Below, piece after piece: positions 10,111-21,606 of a DNA stretch of 34,663 bases. The notes below the pieces were generated by a model that was given only the letters and a program-made list of their open reading frames with translations, was not told the origin of the DNA and did no database searches. Numbering within the stretch: position 1 is the stretch's first letter; every line of letters begins with the position of its first letter. The position numbers and the translations under genes are program-made. Source of the DNA: Lingula anatina (lineage: Eukaryota > Brachiopoda > Lingulata > Lingulida > Lingulidae); assembly GCF_001039355.2 (NCBI RefSeq), contig NW_019774203.1:259062-293724 (forward strand). Direction: 5' to 3'.

Positions 10111-10572
10111 GGGGGAGTCCATTCAATCGGAGGGGTATGGTGGAGAAAATCCACTCAGTCTGAGGCATGATAGGTGGGACGACTCCATTCCAAATAAAGG
10201 GGTGTTAATGTTATGTGGGGCGATTCCAATCCATTAGAGGGGTGGCAGGTGGGGCGAGTTCATTGCATAAAAGGGGTGGCAGGTGGGGCGAGCCCATTGC
10301 ATTAAAGGGTGGCAGGTGGGGTGAGTTCATTGTATTGTAAGGGGTGGCAGGTGGGGCGAGTCCATTGTATTGTAAGGGGTGACAGGTGGGGTGAGTCCAT
10401 TGCATTTGAGGGGTGACAGGTGGGGCGAGACCATTGCATTAGAGGGGTGACAGGTGGGGCGAGTCCACTGCATTAGAGGGGTGACATTCGGCGAGTTCAT
10501 TGCATTAGAGGGATGACAGGTGGGGTGAGTCCACTGCATAAGAATTTAGAGGTGACAGGTCGGGCGAGCCTT
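10111..10572. repeat. Minisatellite, 34-36 bp unit
   Basis: About a dozen tandem units built on GGGGTGACAGGTGGGGCGAG followed by TCCATTGCATTAGA. Units are well conserved from about 10229 on and degenerate toward 10111. The repetitive open frames on the minus strand here follow from the repeat and are not genes. Confidence 0.92.
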
Positions 10573-12105
10573 CTAATTATTCCAATTTGGTTTAGAGAAC
10601 AGGAACTGAAGAAATTGTTTTACTCTCAGAAATCAAATTTTTTGGTCAATTTCAGCCGTATCCATTTAAAAACCAACTTGATTTAAGCTTACATCAGAAT
10701 CATCCCACCTCTTCATTATCAAGTTCAAATGTCAAATTAAGTATTTATACTAAGAATAGGCCGCCAAATTAAAACAATTCACGATAGCAAAAGCCAAAAC
10801 CCGTCAAAATGGGACCTCCCTATATAAGAAAATATAGGAGAAATTATATCTAAACGAATCAGTTGCATATGCTATAGAACAAAAATCTCATGTGAATTTT
10901 TTAAAAACTAGGATTGACATTGACATGGTTTACAAATCTGATTGAATTTGAAAGTCCTCAAACACTAAAAACAACTCATTTTCCATTATGATTAGGCCTA
11001 CTTCTATTCTTATCATAATAATTTCATAACAAAGTGAAAAATAAAACGCCAAATTAAAAAAGTTTTTTTATTGAGTTTTCATATAATAAATGTCTGAAGG
11101 AGCGTGGGTTCCTGTGTGTGAAACAAAGACTAGACTTCATAGGTTGCTTTCAGCAGATGATGTGCAGAATCTCAATAAGCTCCTGAAAAGATAAAATAAT
11201 GTTTACAACTTTGAACTAAACAGACAGGCTCTCTACATTCTAATAATGCATGTAATATCACAGGGCAGAGGACACATAAATGGAATGGCGCGCAAGCTTA
11301 TTTTAAAACTAGTCTGATGTTCAGGTTCAGCTAGCTAGCGCAAAATCAAAATTATGATCTGGAATTACTTAATGATACAATTATTTGACGTCTCTTGTTT
11401 AAAAAGTAACATTGATAGCACAACCCGTTTCTTTTGCAGGGTAGGCGTGGTTATTGCTACAACCGTTAATATATTCCTCTTGATATGTTGTAGTACATGT
11501 TGACGCATTTCAGAGAAAGAGATCATTTACAAATTCTCTTCAAAAATTATACCAAATGGGGCCTATTGCACATATATAATAAGTTTTCATACAGTGAACC
11601 GTGTAATGGATGAACAACACACGGCACAAAGGAGACGACAAGCTGTGTAAAATTTGTATCTGTCAATCATTGTGCAATGAGCACTCGAAATCCTTAGATC
11701 ATTAGCTCAGAATGGTGTCAAGCATCATCCAATTAATTAATTTGAGTGGTAATACTTACATTTAAACACACACGACATTTTAAATTAGGTCAAAATATTC
11801 AAAATTAATTGTCAAGGCACACAGAATGTTCAAATAGAGGGTTACAAAGTGCAGAGGATTTCAAGCAAACTTAGATTATCATCAAAAGTCAGATGAATGC
11901 GCCGTTTATCCTGAACATTTGGAGTCCCAATGCACTGTAAGCAATAATTTCTACCATTCTGAGTGACATACAAATGACAATGGAAATATAGTAAAATGAT
12001 TTATGTCATAAATATTTGTCGTAAATATTTTTCTCATTCTTCTTTAGTATTTAATGGCTGTGGTTGATGAAGAAATAGTGATACTCACAAACATACATTT
12101 GCTTC
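10573..12105. other. Intergenic, no gene seen
   Basis: AT-rich unique-looking sequence with no supported exon. One TAGGCCTAC word lies at 10993-11001. Confidence 0.55.
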
Positions 12106-12205
12106 CACGCCTTATAAAAGCTCGACCCACATATACTGTTGCGTCTACACCCGACTCTGTCTAACTGCCAAATGAGCATTCGGGAAGACAGCTCGCACTA
12201 CGACT

Positions 12206-12227
12206 TGTTGTTATGCAAATAACAACA
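12206..12227. promoter_or_regulatory. Inverted repeat containing an octamer motif
   Basis: TGTTGTTAT and ATAACAACA form a perfect 9-bp inverted pair around GCAA, and the junction creates ATGCAAAT, the POU-factor octamer. A TATAAAAG box lies about 90 bp upstream on the plus strand (near 12113). No transcript can be assigned, so the regulatory role is speculative. Confidence 0.3.
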
Positions 12228-12402
12228 GGTATAGCTATATTTAGGTGAGAGGTTGTTACTGAAACTGTTCAAGAATGTGCAAACGCGGTGGTGATACCTT
12301 CATATGCTCAAAGTCGTGCAAATATTCGATGTCACATACAATACTCTACAAGGCCAAAAGTGTCTATCTGGGCCTACTACACATGTAGCCCACCTGTTGA
12401 AA

Positions 12403-12681
12403 GGGGGGGGGGGGGGGGGGAGAACGACAAACCTCTGATGCGAAGCCGACCATCGCCCTCTTGGCGTGGTTTTGGGGCCTGCTCAAGGGCACCGAAAATT
12501 TTTTGTGTTCTGGATATGTGTTCTGGAGAGCAAACAGTGCCCTTTGGTACGGTTTAGAACTATGATTTAGCTAGTCAAAATTCCAATTTCAAGAGAGGAA
12601 TATTGGTGTGATATATTTTTCAGAAACCGAAGGGGGGGTCAGGACCCCCCCCCCCTGAACCCCCCTCTAAATCCGCCACTG
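12403..12681. mobile_element. hAT-like MITE remnant with G18 tract (family D, copy 1)
   Basis: The right end is ATCCGCCACTG, matching the CAGTGGCGGA end of the related element at 33080-33257 in opposite orientation. The two share an internal block (for example GGTACGGTTTAGAAC and GCTAGTCAAAATTC). The left side runs into 18 consecutive G (12403-12420) without a clear terminal repeat. It also contains a GGGGGGG/CCCCCCCCCC fold near 12632-12650. Confidence 0.7.
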
Positions 12682-13349
12682 TTGTCAGGAAGCGAGTATG
12701 ATGTCTAACGTCTAAGATGTTCATTTTGAATAACTCAATGAAAGGCTATTTTCGCGGTGTCGACAATTTTTTTTAAATTGAAGAAACTTTCTTGGTTTCT
12801 TTTTGGGCAGGTCGGTATTTTTAATTGTTTTTGTAATATTTTAGCCATGAAATAATCTTAAATTCAGTTACATCCATGATAAGCTAGACGATAATGGCAA
12901 CAGGGCACAGTTAAATGTTTTACACGATACACGGCAAAACTGCATTCTCTTTTAAATATGCAAAACCTTCGTTTACCAGGCATTGTGAAAAATGTACTTG
13001 ATATTGAGGGGAAAATGTTCCAGTAAAAAAAATTGTTTGTATTAATAACGTGAGAATATTATCCAAAGGGGTTAATTTAAAACTTTCGTTACCAAAACCT
13101 TCGTTACTGAATACGAAAATTCCCCATACTAGCAAGGCATGAATTTTTAATTTTCCACGCTTTATACAAAAAGCAAGATTTATCACTTTCTATCACCATA
13201 GTTTTAGATTTAGTAGAAATCTGGAATATATCTTGCACTACATTTTTCTCTTTTGTTTTCTTCCAGTGGACCTATACATTGAGAATGAATGTTCGTGAAA
13301 GATTGACAGAAGTCTTCCTTGCTCCTGTGCTTTATTCCTCAAAGTTATT
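12682..13349. other. Intergenic, no gene seen
   Basis: No supported feature. An 88-codon minus-strand frame at 12920-13186 has no splice context or recognisable content. Confidence 0.55.
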
Positions 13350-13357
13350 GCAATAAT

Positions 13358-13410
<53 letters not shown>

Positions 13411-13446
13411 TGACGACGACGATGATGATGATGACGACGACAACAA

Positions 13447-13501
<55 letters not shown>

Positions 13502-13502
13502 A
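13350..13502. repeat. Compound microsatellite AAT / GAY / AAAT
   Basis: Roughly (AAT)17, then GAC/GAT triplets, then (AAAT)14, in one uninterrupted tract. Confidence 0.97.
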
Positions 13503-14070
13503 ATTAGCGGTTTGTTATTTTCTACACATTTAATCGAAAACCTTCAGGATACAGGTATCAAAACCGTGTTTATGTACAAAGTGTCTGTATGCAATAAAAC
13601 GTCTTTATTTTTAAAGCCAGACAAGTAAATTTTTTGGACAAATCCATAGAACCAGATAGGCCTGTCTTTAAACATAGATTAATCAATTGCAACTGAAAAA
13701 TAACCGGTAGCCTATTTTAACAAAGCATTGTTTGAAAGACATGATATAATTGAAATTATAGGAGGAATGTTGATTTCTGTTTTCAAGGGCATGTTTGAAG
13801 AAACTGGAGTGTACACTTTCTTATAATTGCATTTTTCATTGCTAATAAGAAGTCCCTATTACTTTTTATACTATTTCAGAGACCTCCGTGATATTAGGGT
13901 GTAGTACTACTTTTTATACAACTATTCGTTTTTCGGCAGCTGCCTTTTTCACTGGTCTCACTCACCATCGATTAAACTTTTAATTAATTGGTTCAAATGG
14001 CACTTTTTGCTTGATCTTCTTTACTAGTCTACTGCTGTAAACCATACGCTATTGTAATAGTAAATAACGA
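13503..14070. other. Intergenic, no gene seen
   Basis: No exon or known repeat recognised. Confidence 0.5.
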
Positions 14071-14331
14071 TGCGTTCACAATGAAACTTCCTTGCAAGGA
14101 AGTTCGATCGAACTCCACTGCCACTGGAAACTCTCGCTGAATGCAACCATATTGATTGAAGGACACGCCCCTCTTGTTTCCAACATACTCGAATAATCGC
14201 AAGCTTTTTTTTTTTATTCTACTCAACCCCAGAAAGGTGGATTTATGACCTTTAATTCTGATTGCATTCAGCAAGAGTCCCAGCGGAGTTGGATCGATCT
14301 ACCTGAAGTATAATAGTTTCATTGTAAATGC
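14071..14331. repeat. Foldback element, family A, copy 2
   Basis: About 261 bp, a diverged member of the family at 2421-2683. It keeps the CTGAATGCAA and TTGCATTCAG inner arms and the GATCGA words in the outer arms. It lies just downstream of the receptor gene. No coding capacity. Confidence 0.75.
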
Positions 14332-14762
14332 ACCCCAAAGCATCTCATACATGTTATACATACGTACTATAACCGATTATTTAATGGCAACCTTCTGTGT
14401 ACAGTTTTTAATTATAACATTATAAGGTCTATTATTTAAACTTTGAAGATTTGAAATGCATTCTCAAACATTTCACCTCAAAACTGGCTCTAATCATAAA
14501 TGCACCCTAATTTCAATATTACGCTTTAGTGAAAACGATTTTCCAAACAACAGTTAGTACGTGTTGTTAATTCTAATATAACATTGTTGCCATAAGCTAG
14601 CGCGTACTAGAAAATGTGTGAAATGTATTTACATCAATAAGAACCATTCACAAGAAAGTAACTCAATAACTCGATCTCTTTACCGTTTCTTGACTCCTAT
14701 TTTGTCGATAATGACGCCAGTACCGACCTAACCTTGAAATGAATGGATTGTACCATGCGTAT
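14332..14762. other. Probable 3' UTR / downstream flank of the receptor gene
   Basis: Directly follows the receptor stop codon on the minus strand. I could not pick out a convincing AATAAA signal at a specific place. Confidence 0.4.
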
Positions 14763-15074
14763 CTACTTTATTCTTATTTGAAGGTCGTATTGTAGAGGAA
14801 ATAAAATGGCGACAACTACGACAGAGGCAAATGTCACAATCAGAAACAACCGGTCCAAAATGACAGCATAGAGTTGCCATTCCAAATGAATCTTTAGCTT
14901 CTCTCGCTTTTTCTCGCTCTCGTATGACAGAGTCCTCCTGGCGCCTTTGATTTGCGCCAGAATAGCATTCAGAGTCAGGCGACTGTGCAACTTGCCATCG
15001 TTTTTTATCAATGAATCGTTATCCGTGTTGGACTCGCCTGTAACTGGAATATCCAAAACATCCATTGATATGTC
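14763..15074 (-). CDS. Receptor exon 7: cytoplasmic loop end, M4, stop
   Basis: 312 bp after acceptor TTTCAG, starting in phase 0 as DISMDVLDIPVTGES. Residues about 504-576 finish the cytoplasmic loop, with a Lys/Arg/Glu-rich amphipathic stretch (ESEKKREKLKIH). EWQLYAVILDRLF leads into M4 and the protein ends LQYDLQIRIK before TAG. Confidence 0.9.
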   Translation of the reverse strand, partial: DISMDVLDIPVTGESNTDNDSLIKNDGKLHSRLTLNAILAQIKGARRTLSYESEKKREKLKIHLEWQLYAVILDRLFLIVTFASVVVVAILFPLQYDLQIRIK

Positions 15075-15161
15075 CTGAAATTGTAATGATCGGACGGTTA
15101 AAATAGAAGAATAAAAAAAACTTGCAAAGTAAATGTTTTAAAAATATCGTTTTGCCTTCGA

Positions 15162-15216
<55 letters not shown>

Positions 15217-15949
15217 TAAACTAGTAATACATTTATCTATCTATCTAAAAATAACATCCTCAGTGAAAAATTTACATCAGAGTGGAAATGAAAATTAACG
15301 GTGTGCATAAACTGAAATGTAGGCTAATATGCAACTTATTTAAACACAATGGAAAATTTTTTTAAAAAAAACTATACTCTGCAATAAAGCATACTAAATC
15401 AAAAATTTATGCCAACTGGTTATTACGTTTTTCTCTTCATCTGCACTAGTATCAAATATTTTCTTCGCCTCTTTTCCGAAGCCAAGTACTCTTCCAATGC
15501 AGCCCACTACTAGATGGCGCTTGCAGTACGTCAGTGAGTGCCCTGATCCTTGTTCTAGATATGCTCCATAGGACCAACATGAGAGGACAACAGACAGAAC
15601 GATGCGGCAAATCACGGACACAAAGAATTGAGCTGAAATTGAAATGTGCCATTGCATTAGATGTGACTGGAAAAGGTTTTACCGAACGATGCGGCATATC
15701 ACAGACACAAAGAACTGAGCTTAGATTGGTTGTGTCTTGTGTGAATCAATATTTGGTAGAGTAAGCTAGAGTTGTGTTGGTTATGATGGAAATGATTGCA
15801 CATCTAGTTGCATTAGTTGTGACTGATACTGTGTAACGTTGCATTAAGTGTCATGGAAGGGGTATTCACTGGCTAAATTAGCTCCGTTAAACTGGGAAGA
15901 TTACTTGGTGTAAACATGTACATACATTTTATAATTATACCAGCAAAAT

Positions 15950-15980
<31 letters not shown>

Positions 15981-18900
15981 CTATCTACATACATGTGCAT
16001 CTTATAATTTTACCAGCAAAATATTGAGAGAGAAAGAGAAAGAGAGAGAGAGAGAAAGAGACTATTTACATACATGTGCATCTTATAATTTTACCAGCAA
16101 AGTTTTGAAGAGAGAGAGAGAGAGAGATGCTTGTGTCGTACCTATGACTGGTACTTCGTTACTCCCTGTGACACCCATAGGAACAATGTCTTTGCTGTAC
16201 ACAGTAAACACAAAGAACCCAACTAACTGAATCAATGCGAATGTAATCCTCTGAGGGCTACTAACGGGAAGTAAAAACACACACAGTGGCAACAAGGTGA
16301 AAACGATAAACGGGAAAATCACTGTGTACCAATACGTCACAGACCGGCGTGCAAACCGGAAGGTGAAAGTTGACTTGACGTAGACGCGGTTCAAAAACGG
16401 CGTTGAGGCACTTTGTGATGACAGTGACGTCACTTCCCATTCGATGTTCGGAATCATGTCTGCAGCCGAGCTAGAAGTTTGAACTACGGGGCGGGGTTGG
16501 GCTGTGATGGCGACAGGGAAGGATAAGACCGTTATGTTGCAGTCCTGGTAATCAAAAGGAAAGAAATACAGGTCCGTCTGGCATGGAACGTCCACCGGTC
16601 GCCCCGGAGTGATCCAAGTTATTAATCCCGTTGAGTCAATGGAAATACTGTCGTCTGCCGTCTGTTTTGCTATTTCTTTGTAATGCTGAAAGCTGGTAGA
16701 TGAATGCATTTGTTAGTAATGTAAATAAATAAACAAATAAATAAATTTATAAACATCTTTTATGCAATTATCCAACATAGATTTTAATGAAAAAGTTGGA
16801 CCATGTTTTATCCCATTAGGCCTACTTTTTGACATCTGACCATGGGCCTTAATTTGAGTAAATGTGTTTTTGACTTTAACTTAATAACTTTGTAATTTTT
16901 ATACCATTCACGCCTGCTTTTAAAAGTTACCTTTCTAGGTAGCGGACTTCTGGGGTCCAAACGTCGTTTGGCTGAACGTGTATTGTGTTCACACCGCCAT
17001 ATTGCTGACGGTTCCATTGGAGCCGCTCATCTAACCAACTCTAGAAAAAAGAGAGTTTTTGGGATGATAAGGAGCCAAAGAGGCGTGGCTCGTGTTAACA
17101 TATGAAAATGCGGTTTTTTTCTTCTTACGGTATTTCTTACTTGTGTTCTGTAAAAATGAAAAAAAAGAAGAAAAAACGTTAATTAAATCTTGAGGTTAAA
17201 GGGTGGTCAAAAGTTGGGGTAGGGTTCTATGGTACTAGTGCACGTACTGCTGAATTTAGACTTAATTTGTTAGAAAATACTTACAGTCTGAATCAAAATA
17301 TCCATTCCAAGCGCGGTGTGATCAATATTCTGTAATTATGATTAAAATTAGAAAAAAAAAACTGAGTCAGTGAAATATTACGAAATACGTTTCATACGAT
17401 GCCCCGTAAGCACCACACTAAACGACGCTAAGGGGTGCATGCAGGCCATCGTAGTTCCAATTCTTATGCTTTACTATCAACTAAAACGGAAATAATATAA
17501 AGTATAGTAGGCTATGACCAAATAAATCGGGGACCTCCTTGTGGGCCCCCACTTATCGTAATCCTCAGTTGAAACTATAACACTCGTGAAGTCGACGTTA
17601 GACTATTTATATTTAGTGTATATAGAAAGACGACATACTATTTTGAATCACTCATTTATACAGTCAAAAAAGCATGAAGTTAAGTGTAAATGGGTGATTC
17701 AACAAATAATAATAATAGTAATAGTAATACACTCACAATATGTCTCAATCTTTGCACGATTATTCTGATAGTACTCTTGTTTGAAGTAAAATGTTCTGCA
17801 GACGGTGGCTGTAATTGTTGGTAATCCTGAAATATCGCCTTTATTATCTCAGCCTCGTAATTGGTTGTTGGTTCCTCCGTGGTTGTCATTGCGTTAGATG
17901 TGACATTTGCACTGGTTGTTCCCGCAGTCGACATTGTGCTATTGGGTGTGCCAGTGGTATTGGTAACTTCAGAGGAGATTGCGGTAGGAGTGACGGGTGA
18001 AAGTGTGGTCTGCGAGGCGATTGTGTCCGGTGTGACAGAAGAGTTTGTCAGCATTGTGCTGGTGGACGCTTCCACGCTTGTTGAATTGGGATCCAAAACA
18101 TTTTTCACCGTCGAAGAATATGTTGGGGAAACCGCGGGCGTTGTTGACGAGGAAACATTCGCCGCTCCAGTTGCTGATGGCGGTGTTGTGGTAATCTCTT
18201 GCACAGCGGGAGGTGACGTTAAATTTTGCTCAGTAGAGGGCGTTTGGGTAGTCACATTTTGAGCTTGAATATCTGAAAAAAAAATAAAGAAAATAGAGAT
18301 TTAATGTACTGAGATCTACACCAAAAGTCATTAAAAGGCCTTGGACCCACCTCCGGGCAGTATCCAGAATGAGAAAAGAGGCACTTGAATATAAGAGGGA
18401 GAAAGGTAGGCTACGGCAGAAAGACAAATGTTTAGTTGAAATTTGTAGAGATGAATGAACGAACGTTTTCAATAACGGATCAGGCCGGGGGACGGATCGA
18501 CGGGCGAACAGACAGAAAAACAAATATAGAGAAAGTGCGCTTTTTCGACTGTGCACTTCCTCCAGAGACAAAAAACACGACGAGTGGAATTTAACTGAAC
18601 AATTCAAGAATTCCACGTAACGTAAAGTGCATGTGCTACGTGTCAATCCCAGAGCACCGCCACATGACCTTCTACTAGTATTAAAGTTTATTTTAATTTT
18701 TTTGTTCATTATTAATTGTTTTTGCGCCTGAAGATAAGTCAATCAGATCTTTGGGTCATTGAATTAATCCTCTTCTTAATCTTTATCTTCTAATAGATTG
18801 CAAACCGAGGCCAGTAGAGCCTTCTGCAGGTTCTCTTACTCGGAGGTTCATGATAAGTAACTGATGTAGATCCGTGTAACAGAGGCTGCCCTCCATTAGA

Positions 18901-21249
18901 TTCATATAGGTTTAAGTTATCGTGACGTAAGCGGATGATAATGATAATTATAATAATTAATTGTCATATGTATACATAAAAGTATAAAATGGAAATTAAT
19001 ATGTTCCGTCGATAAAATAAAATACAATAGAATGATTAAAATCCATTTTGTTCATACGAAAATACATTTACGTACTGCCGATGGCATAAGGATCTACAGC
19101 TGGTCTTACCTGTACATATCAATATATCACACCAAAGGGTCTCTGACACCGGACCATTTTTGAAAAATATTTGGTTTGTTTTGTGTGCATAACAACTTGA
19201 ATGTTATATTGAAACCGTTGTTTTTTTTTTTTACGTGATCGTGTGTCATTTTTACCTGGCTGCTCCAGCACCATAGCGGCACGCCTAGGACATTGACCTA
19301 TAACGCGAGTGTATGAGGAGGTTAATGGCAAAACTGGACAGGTAGCCCTATTAAATTCTGATTTTATCAGTGCTGTCATTCCGCTTAGAAGTTCAATTCA
19401 CCTTGAAAGCGGTTGTCTTCGTGAATTGTGCCAATCTGATATGATCTTGTTTAGAAGTAGAAATGATAACAATATTGAAAAAAACCTTTGCCAGTTGTAG
19501 TTCACGATATCTGGCCATGGTCCGTTGTTATCGATCTTCCTTTGACCTTGAAACTCCTTGAAAAGCGTTTGCTTTTTGCCTTATTAAAGAATATCAAATC
19601 ATTATTAATTAGAGAGTGTTTTAAAAAGGGGAATGCTTTCTATCCCATATGCACATTAATATTCTCTAGATTAAAACCAGCAATTTCAGCCAAATGTATT
19701 GGTGTAGATATGCTAGTATAGGTGTTTTAAAATATGGTACCACTTAAGAGCAGTACTTTATCAACTAAACTATCACAGTTCATCATTGCCCGTTTTCATG
19801 CTTAACGTACATTAAATGACAGGGACCGCCCAACTTTGGATTTCCCCGGTTGAAATTGACAAACAGTTATTGTTCTTGTACTCTACGACCTGGTTTTATA
19901 AGTCTTTTTAATTCATTCCTTTTTAATTATTCTCATTTGTCGTCCTCGGGAAATGATTTGATTTTTGTAGACCTGACAGTGCACAGTAATATGGGCTATT
20001 CGTCACTGTCAGGCTAACGCACGCACGTGCGTGCGCGCGTGTGTGTGAAATTTTGATAAATCTCAGGGTGTGTATTTTCTATTTATTTTGGTCAATATTT
20101 TGTTAAAATTTTGGAGAAAATCCAGGGCTCTTCCTTTCTATTTTTCTTGCCCGCACTGCACATCGTTGAATAGATTTAATCGGGCGAGCGATAAAAAAGA
20201 CAGCATTGTAAACGTTTTCCGTTATACTTTAGGCCTTCAAATTACTCGTATCTATCATTTTTATCTGTACAACAACGAGCACCTACTTTGACAGGCTTTA
20301 TCTATCCGCCGTATCTTTTGAAATTGGCTTCCAAATCATCTGCGTAAATACACTTGAACAGACGATTTTCAAAAGTTTTACATGAAGAGTGTCAAGGGGC
20401 CATTGGGGCGGAACAAATTAAAGCTGAGTATACTAGTATTGTGTTCAGAATACACCGTATTTTGTTCCATATTATCATATGACCTCAGGTTTCTTGTGGT
20501 GCCAGAATATCGCACTATTAGGCGACCGATCAGAATAAATAGTAACAGCAACGAATATCAGTAACCATTCAGAATTTTTTTGTGGCATACAAAGTCTTTT
20601 ATTTACGCGAAACATAAGAATGTCTTTTCTCCTTTTTTCACAGGGGGTGGGTGTTTTGGGTGTGTGGTTTAGCCGAGATATCTTAGGTGTTAGATTTGGA
20701 TGATGAGAAGAGGATGACTCGGTCCTAGAACCTTCAAATTTCCCCGCAATTGTCCGCAGTGACACCTGGTGGACAGTGCTATGACCAATGACAGAAGGCT
20801 TGACTCACTCAGAATTATTATACAACGTAAATGGGTTAAACTTCTGTGGGAAAACTTTTTTTATATTATCCTATGAAACCTCAAGTTTTTGTTATAATCC
20901 TATTTTGCTTAAAGCGAGCTTTGGGTTGCAAATATACAGGCGAGAATAATTGGAGCAGTGGGGTGCACGTTAGAATAAAATCTGTGAATAAGAGAGATGG
21001 GGCGTATCTAGTGCTTTCTCAGGTGTAATATTACCATTTTAACATGATTCGGTCCAGGGGATTCGAGTGCGACAACGCATTTGTTATCATTGTTCAGTAT
21101 TATATGGTGGAATTATCATGACCTGGCCCATTCGCATCTCTCTCTCTCCCCCTCTCTCTCTTTCTTCTTTTCTTGGTGATTTTCCTTTTCAAGAGAGAGG
21201 TATACTTGCTGTATTTCTAATAGAGCCAGCAATCATGCAGGTGCAGGGC

Positions 21250-21281
<32 letters not shown>

Positions 21282-21545
21282 AGGAGTAGGAGGACGCGAG
21301 TTTTGAGCATCCATAAATCAAGAAAGACTCAGCTTGCTTAGCTAAAACAATAAATCCTTACAAGACCATTAGCTGAGATAAAAAATATCCTGTACAAATA
21401 AAAAAACAATGACGCAGTCTCAGTCTACTGGTAGGCAAACCAAACTGGTATACCTTTCATGTACGTCTTGAGCCATGTCCCCATACAAACGAGCCCTAAG
21501 ATTACGCTTAGATCACCATTGGGAGCCAATCTTATCCCGAATTTN

Positions 21546-21606
<61 letters not shown>

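Noticed and set aside
10211-10539. Repetitive minus-strand frames rich in Pro, Thr and His
   Set aside because: Produced by the 34-36 bp minisatellite; no other coding evidence.
17861-18262. 133-codon plus-strand frame rich in Val and Gly
   Set aside because: Shadow of the Thr/Ser/Pro-rich receptor exon on the opposite strand.
18230-18742. 170-codon minus-strand frame
   Set aside because: It overlaps the receptor exon 2 acceptor in another frame and is rich in Ser/Leu/Phe without pattern. Chance frame in an intron.
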